DNA from: Larix sibirica
Lineage: Eukaryota; Streptophyta; Pinopsida; Pinales; Pinaceae
Direction: 5' to 3'
Length of the DNA stretch: 12,986 nt
Assembly (NCBI GenBank): GCA_004151065.3
Contig: NWUY0300001575.1
Span: forward strand, 13,904 to 26,889
The position numbers and the translations under genes were made by a program. Below the pieces are notes generated by a model. The model searched no databases, was not told where the DNA came from, and saw only the letters and a list, made by a program, of their open reading frames with translations. Position 1 is the stretch's first letter. Each line of letters starts with the position of its first letter. Of the stretch, positions 8,123 through 12,986 are shown piece after piece.

Positions 8123-8356
8123 TTAAGAATCTCCACCAAAAGAAAGCATCACATGCAAGTTTGGCTCCTTATGTATGTTATAAGCATCGAGAGCGTGACC
8201 ATCTTGTAGCATCTTTTTGACAAAATGTAGCCTTTGATGCTTAGTAGGGCTTGCATCCTTATCATGGATCTTGGACTTGAAATTATATAGGGAGTCCCTA
8301 CTAATCATTATAAGGATGATAGTTTTTCTCAAAAGGGTTTTACAAGTAACTACAAG
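8123..8356 (-). pseudogene. ubiquitin-like domain, stop-free frame without ATG
   Basis: Read on the minus strand, 8356 down to 8126 aligns with ubiquitin residues 1-76 with only one missing codon (Arg74) and no stop or frameshift. By eye about 35 of 76 positions are identical. Blocks kept include KTL (6-8), KTI (11-13), N25, K27, KI (29-30), DK (32-33), QRL (41-43), F45, K48, DG (52-53), YNI (59-61), KE (63-64), LH (67-68) and the final GG. All seven lysines (6, 11, 27, 29, 33, 48, 63) are present. Changed positions include Ile44 to His, Val70 to Met and Arg72 to Ser, which in ubiquitin form the binding patch and the E1-recognition tail. Two residues (Asp, Ser) follow the GG before TAA. Residue 1 aligns with Leu, not Met; the frame is open upstream to 8431. 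It may be a diverged ubiquitin pseudogene, a partial exon or a captured copy. Confidence 0.7.
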
Positions 8357-8431
8357 TCTGCTTTTACAAACATTTCGTAAAACAAATTGTTGGCGTCCTC
8401 GTGCCTTATTCCAAACACCAAATTTAGATTC

Positions 8432-9153
8432 TTAGAACCCTAAGAAATTGATGCACCTTTATTTGGATTCTGTATTCATTTTGATGCCACTACCATCTGT
8501 GAATCCATGGCCCTTTCTATAGAATACATTAAACTAGATTTGGCATAGATTTCATCAAATAGCCAACATGCATACTTATGTTTTTGGAAATTTTCCAATG
8601 TAGTGATTTCTTAGCCTCTAGGGATGATGAAACAAAGGTGTGTATCCATCCTATTGGGACAAATATGCTTTTCAAACTACACATGGAAGGCATGATCTTC
8701 TACATGTAATAATAGGAATCCTTGAGAGAAACATTATAGAGGTCCATGGAGATACAACAAATTATTCATGAATTCCCATGCAAGTGGGCCTCTAATTTCC
8801 CCCAATTGATGGCATGTTACAAACGTCTCTTCCACTACCTTTAGTTGTCCCTTCTATTTGTTGATTGCATGGTCATTACTTCTAATCGTAAACCCATTGT
8901 CACCCCCTTATGGCTGGAAAACCCATGATCATGATGCAAGGAGTTCATCACACAACCCTTGGAGTTGTGAAAATATGCACCCTTGACCTCGTGCAATTGA
9001 AACCCCATTGACCTCTCATTCATGTTATAGAGCCTCACATGAAACCCACATTGATGAATCCCACATCACAATGCACAATCCACATACCCAAATATCAAAG
9101 TGCATTTTCTTACTAAAAGAGGATATTGCTACAAAATTCCATTACATGTCACT
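8432..9153. other. no recognisable gene
   Basis: I examined both strands and found no domain I recognise. Minus-strand frames such as 8841-9038 are open for about 65 codons but show no family motif. Whether this stretch was once the upstream part of the ubiquitin-like frame's transcript cannot be told from the sequence. Confidence 0.55.
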
Positions 9154-9204
9154 TGATATGACCCAAGGGGGGGCATATATGGGGTTAAATGTATATAATA
9201 TGAA
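9154..9204 (+). repeat. LTR-family fragment, 5' end only (left arm of foldback)
   Basis: TGATATGACCCAAGG through TATAATATGAA matches the first roughly 50 bases of the LTR family found at 2631-7069, in plus orientation. It stops abruptly at about 9205, where the sequence continues as the reverse complement of the same LTR. Confidence 0.85.
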
Positions 9205-9371
9205 CCTCAATAATGACTACATTACCTTTATATATGCATATCCACTCATTGCACACGAGGACCCTACATTAGGTCGACCCTATTACATATACATTTAGCC
9301 CCACATATGCCCCCTTTGGGATCATATTATATACATTTAACTCCATTAATGCCCCCCTTTGGGTCTTATCA
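9205..9371 (-). repeat. LTR-family fragment, first ~167 bases inverted (right arm of foldback)
   Basis: Read on the minus strand from 9371, the sequence begins TGATAAGACCC and carries both CATATATG-type repeats, a block resembling LTR C around AATGAGTGGA, ATATATAAAGGTAATG and GTCATTATTGAGG. It is closest by eye to LTR C. With 9154-9204 it forms an inverted pair that can fold with an arm of about 50 bases. The remaining roughly 180 bases of the LTR are absent. Confidence 0.85.
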
Positions 9372-9646
9372 TCACCATTGTTTCCATAAGTTTCTTGAAA
9401 ACACTATACTTTGGAGCCGCCATTGCTTCATAATGGCTTTCATCGGTGTGTTTCCCCTTCCTAGCCATTAGAGCTCACTCTCTATTCCTATCTATTGTAA
9501 CAAAATGATCAATTCATATCATTTGAGAATTAATACTAAACCAAATTGTTGGTTTTTCTAAGCTTATGAACAAAGTGGAATTCTCAATAAATCTAGAATG
9601 GACAATTTAAATAAGTCGATGCATATGCACTATTTATTTTTCAAAA

Positions 9647-9704
9647 CCAAGTAAAACCACTAAACATTATATAATCCAAGTAAGACCATTAAACATTATA
9701 TAGA
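9647..9704. repeat. 29-base tandem duplication
   Basis: Two adjacent units beginning CCAAGTAA, each carrying ACCA, TAAACATTATATA, lie at 9647-9675 and 9676-9704 with only a few differences. This looks like a simple slippage duplication with no evident role. Confidence 0.7.
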
Positions 9705-11500
9705 ACTTCAAATCATTCTCATTTGGACATATCCATGACGACAAAATTATTAATTAAAATTTCTTTCCATATTATCATTTAATTAATGTGGTATGCAAAT
9801 CTGTAAAATGACCATATTCCTTTATCAACAAATTCTTATGTGTTAATGGTATAAGTTAGTAACTATACTACCTCATTAAAATAACATATTTTGAAATTGC
9901 ATTAGCCTAAGGTACCGACAACTCCATGAAACTCATGTTTCATGGTTTTGAGTGACATTGGTAACATTTATCAAAGAATCCAAAATTATGTATTTGCCTC
10001 GAAAAATTGGTCATGCTGGCCCAACCTCCAAATCCAAATCCAACCACAAACACCCAACTTCCAACAAATGCACTCAATCCAAACATCACCTTCCACTTAA
10101 GTTGTGTCTTCTCATTTTTCATCTACACAAAAATAATAATATATCCATTAGTCACTGCTCACCTTTATGCATGCAATCTATTTCCTTAGAATATAATATT
10201 CATTATTGATGAATGCATCCTTGCTAGCTAATTTATGACAAAGTTATGATATAAAAGTAAAGTGAAAACTTGATATTTCATTATTGATTAATTCATATTT
10301 GTTACATAATTTATAATTAAAATTTTTGACATAAAAATACAATAGAAATTTCATTTCATATTATGTGACTTCGATATACTTTGATCATGTGACCATTGCT
10401 GGTAGTTTTGTATTGTATAAACAATATAAATAACTAAATTAAGAAAATGAATGAATCAACACTAATATAACTTTGAAGAATAAATGTGTTCAACCAAAAC
10501 ATGTCAAGAAAATGCATGGTGTTAATTTAGATAACATATTATCTCTAATTAAAGTAAACTAGATATAATCACGTAAAGAGAAAATACACATGTTTGGTAG
10601 CTACAAGCCTAAAATCCTGATAAATAATCACTGGCAAATCAAGTCAAAGATGATAAAAATCATGGGGTATCTACTTGGGTGCACAAGGGACCCACGTTGG
10701 CCCAAGATAGTGGATCCAAGTTGGCTAGCTAATTTACTAGAATTAGAAATAATGCGTACTTTGTTGAGCCTAGTTTAGAGATCAACACACCCTTCAGTTG
10801 GATGCCCTCGCACATTTTTCAAGAGCCGTGTAGTGTGCTTGAAACTCTTCTGGAGAATGTGTACAGTAATGTAGCATAACATAAAAATTGCATTATGGGT
10901 CAACTAATGAACCCAAGTCACATTGATTTAAGAGATGGCTGATTAGACTTTGGATATGCATTCATACTTGATTAGCTCAAGTTGAAAGGAATTAGTGTGA
11001 GAGCTATGCATCTTTTCTCTTTATTGGATTATAATGAGTATATGAAGGCAATGTATCTTCTTCTCTTTATTAAATACAACGAAAATATGATAGTTATTGG
11101 CTAGTTATAACAAGCCACATCTTTGCATTTATGTGTGATGGTTTTTGAGTTTTAACTTATTTTTGTTTATTGCACTTCATTGAAGTTTCGTCTCATGCAC
11201 AATTTGATTTGGTTTGCTTTAGAGTTATTTTGTTTTGTGATTTAGATCTAGTTGTGTATTGATTTGCTAGAATGTGTTAGCTTGTTAAGTAGATTTGTAG
11301 CAGTATTCTACATTTTATTATATAATTTGCTTAGTATTTGAGTTGAAGCATAAAACGATCAAGAATGGTTATGTTATCAATATAAAATTGTTGCTTGCAA
11401 TACATCATATGGGTTTCTATGTCTTCTTGTGGTGATAAAATTGCACCCGTCATATTTCCAATCATGTTTCTTCAGCCTTTAGCCCTAAGATCACAAAGTA
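9705..11500. other. AT-rich stretch with short duplications, no recognisable gene
   Basis: No known protein or RNA gene is visible. Open frames of 60-85 codons at 9952-10209 and 10590-10778 overlap other frames and show no family motif. Two imperfect duplications are visible. About 10196-10350 repeats a block beginning ATATT(T)CATTATTGAT, with ACATAAAA-like ends. At 11005-11096 a unit of about 46 bases (ATG(C/T)ATCTT, TTCTCTTTATT) is repeated in tandem. Confidence 0.5.
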
Positions 11501-11905
11501 GGCACTTTTAGCATTGGGATGAAGAACAAAAGAATTTTCAAAATCGCTTGTTGTTCGAGACACCTCGTCCAAAGCCCGAAAACACTCTTTGCGGTGGTTT
11601 GTGAATTGTCCACTACAAGCATTCATTATTCATATATTGTTTACTTTTATTTCACTTAATATTTTTCAAATTGGTGAGGATTTGTGTGCCATTTCAAAGG
11701 AAATGGTTATATGGTCCATAGAAATTGTGCATTTACAAGAATATGATATGCCTCCAAACTTGGAACCCCTCTTTCCCCTACCCCTATGCGCACTTCAACA
11801 ACTCATTTTCCATTTGTTGATTGTGAAATAGACATGGTTTCAATTGTGGCACCACTTTGTGTGCATCTCAATAGAACTAGTCATTGTGTAGTTGCAGTGA
11901 CAACC

Positions 11906-12276
11906 ATGGCCCAACCAACTCCTACTGCTCCCACTGTCCCACAATACCATGGCTTGAAAGATGGAAATTGCATATATTCACAAAAAATAAGTGTTTGTGT
12001 GTATTTGGCACCACAAAATAGAAAAAACCCTTTAAGATCACATGCTTCATGAGCACAATATGCAACAAAGCACTTTAGTGGTGGGACAAATATAATCCTT
12101 AGCTATCAATTTTTTAGGATGTTCGTGAAAAATTCTTGAAGGAATGAAGCAAAATGGTCCATTCATGTATAGGCATCCGTGCATTCATCAACATTCATTG
12201 GAAACCTAGTGAGGATTTGAATAATTTTGATCGTATTTCACATGAATATTTTAACATAAATTGTGAAGATGTTTAA
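11906..12276 (+). pseudogene. retrotransposon gag-like remnant
   Basis: The first part, from ATG at 11906, reads MAQPTPTAPTVPQYHGLKDG, a Pro/Thr-rich lead into a VPQYHGL block like the start of many plant gag proteins. After a frame change near 12000-12045, the frame from 12049 shows NKAL(stop)WWDKYN, then DVREKFLKE and KPSEDLNNFDRISHEYF. These parallel the retrotransposon-gag pattern of A-x-x-WW, a W/F-rich helix, R-x-x-F-L-x-x-F and an E-S-L-x-x-F-x-x-R stretch. In-frame stops lie after NKAL, NP, IF and KE, and the frame closes at 12274-12276. No zinc knuckle is visible downstream. The family assignment rests on motif spacing alone. Confidence 0.5.
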
Positions 12277-12831
12277 CAAACAATGCATCCCATATCTAGA
12301 CTCTAGTCCTGGAACAACAAATACAAACACTAAAACAACACATCACACAACTCATTGTTTGCAAGACTCGAGATATTTTGTTGCCACTGTTGCTAGAACC
12401 ATTTTCCTCCCAATGAACATCCTCTCCAAGAAAATGTGATTCCATCATCTCCTTATCCTCAACCTACATGTAGTAACACAAACCGAAGACTACAAAAAAT
12501 TTCTATTTCATATACTACTCCTAGAAACACAACAAAAATAATATTGCATGTTAATGGAATATAGTGCATACCAAATGATTCAATCAAGACACATTTATTT
12601 CATTGGCATTGCCATCACTAATTTCAGCGATGTATGTATCTCATATTGTTCCCAATCAACCCACTTTGTTTCAGTGAAACAAATTGTTCAACCTCATATG
12701 TTTTTAACACAACCTACCATATATCAATTTACTATTTTTACACATCCTCAATAATAAAACCAACAACCAGTATTGGGTTATCATAATGACGCAAGGTCAC
12801 CCGACAAGGGTTCTTGCTTAACAATAACACA
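12277..12831. other. Pro/Thr/His-rich stretch without clear frame
   Basis: This stretch has many CAA, ACA and CCA triplets. It may be the decayed low-complexity tail of the gag-like remnant, or 5' LINE sequence. A 68-codon open frame at 12548-12754 shows no known motif. An N at 12832 may hide an assembly join just before the LINE. Confidence 0.4.
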
Positions 12832-12834
12832 NGT

Positions 12835-12870
12835 AGGTCTAGAGCAGGACCTCAATCGCTCAAGAAGTAA
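12835..12870 (+). pseudogene. possible C-terminal codons of LINE ORF1
   Basis: Between the N at 12832 and the endonuclease start, one frame reads RSRAGPQSLKK followed by TAA at 12868-12870. The last base of this stop is the first base of the ORF2 ATG (TAATG). That overlap is the kind of ORF1/ORF2 junction used for termination-reinitiation in some non-LTR elements. The preceding sequence is too short, and interrupted by the N, to confirm ORF1 identity. Confidence 0.4.
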
Positions 12871-12986
12871 TGAAAATTGTCTCTTGGAATTGTAGGGGTC
12901 TGGGAGGTTCTATTAAAGTTAAAGCAATGAAATAAATTATCAAAACTGAAAAACCGGATATCCTACTGATCCAAGAGACAAAAATG
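12870..12986 (+). pseudogene. LINE (non-LTR retrotransposon) ORF2, N-terminal endonuclease fragment
   Basis: The 39 codons from ATG at 12870 to the window edge match the start of plant L1-type ORF2. MKIVSWNCRGLG carries the metal-binding Asn of the endonuclease/exonuclease/phosphatase fold at codon 7. PDILLIQETKM carries the catalytic Glu at codon 36, and the spacing between these motifs is typical. Codon 22 is TAA (12933-12935), so this copy is disrupted unless that base is an error. In an intact element this domain nicks target DNA and reverse transcriptase follows in the same protein; that part lies outside the window. Confidence 0.9.

Noticed and set aside
8376-8420. Second ubiquitin unit upstream of the ubiquitin-like frame
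   Set aside because: A FVLR stretch resembles the LVLR of ubiquitin's C-terminus, but the spacing is off by two residues and nothing further upstream aligns.
9008-9298. 96-codon plus-strand open frame
   Set aside because: Its second half is the LTR-derived foldback read through, and the first half shows no motif, so it is a chance frame over repeat sequence.
9346-9468. Minus-strand 40-codon frame starting MARKGKHTDESHYEAM, ending in the LTR fragment
   Set aside because: It looks coding-like but is short, ends by chance inside the inverted LTR, and I recognise no family.

Overview
The window looks like repeat-dense intergenic DNA from a land plant, probably one with a large genome such as a gymnosperm; that taxon is inferred from the repeat content, not from any diagnostic gene. 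It is AT-rich and contains no intact protein-coding gene that I can defend. Nearly everything recognisable is decayed mobile-element sequence: LTR elements with plant-type initiator-tRNA-Met primer sites, Ty1/copia integrase and reverse transcriptase remnants, a retroviral-type gag remnant, and the first codons of a LINE endonuclease. A minus-strand, stop-free ubiquitin-like frame is the one exception. No rRNA, tRNA, CRISPR array or prokaryotic operon signal was seen.

Left half (about 428-7069): four related LTRs in the same orientation (A 428-713, B 2966-3321, C 5089-5432, D 6733-7069) alternate with three internal segments. A/B and B/C each enclose about 1.8-1.9 kb of the same non-autonomous internal region, which has a primer-binding site 2 bases after the left LTR, a decayed Lys/Glu-rich coiled-coil frame and a polypurine tract before the next LTR. 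C/D enclose something different: about 1.3 kb of copia pol (integrase core, linker, start of reverse transcriptase) fused almost directly to both LTRs. The layout is LTR-int-LTR-int-LTR-pol-LTR, as expected if neighbouring elements share LTRs through recombination. Two single-N positions (1598 and 2794) each separate near-identical direct repeats, which points to uncollapsed assembly overlaps.

Middle (7070-9153): no recognisable element, except that on the minus strand 8356-8123 encodes a 76-codon ubiquitin-like domain, about 46% identical to ubiquitin by eye, with all seven ubiquitin lysines kept but without an obvious ATG. At 9154-9371 two fragments of the left-half LTR family lie head to head, forming a foldback.

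Right part (9372-12986): mostly anonymous AT-rich DNA with short imperfect duplications, then a gag-like remnant (about 11906-12276), a Pro/Thr/His-rich tail without clear coding, and at the window edge the 5' end of LINE ORF2 (12870-12986), whose start codon overlaps the stop of an upstream frame (TAATG). No genes in the window appear to act together; its interest lies in repeat structure and in the ubiquitin-like frame.
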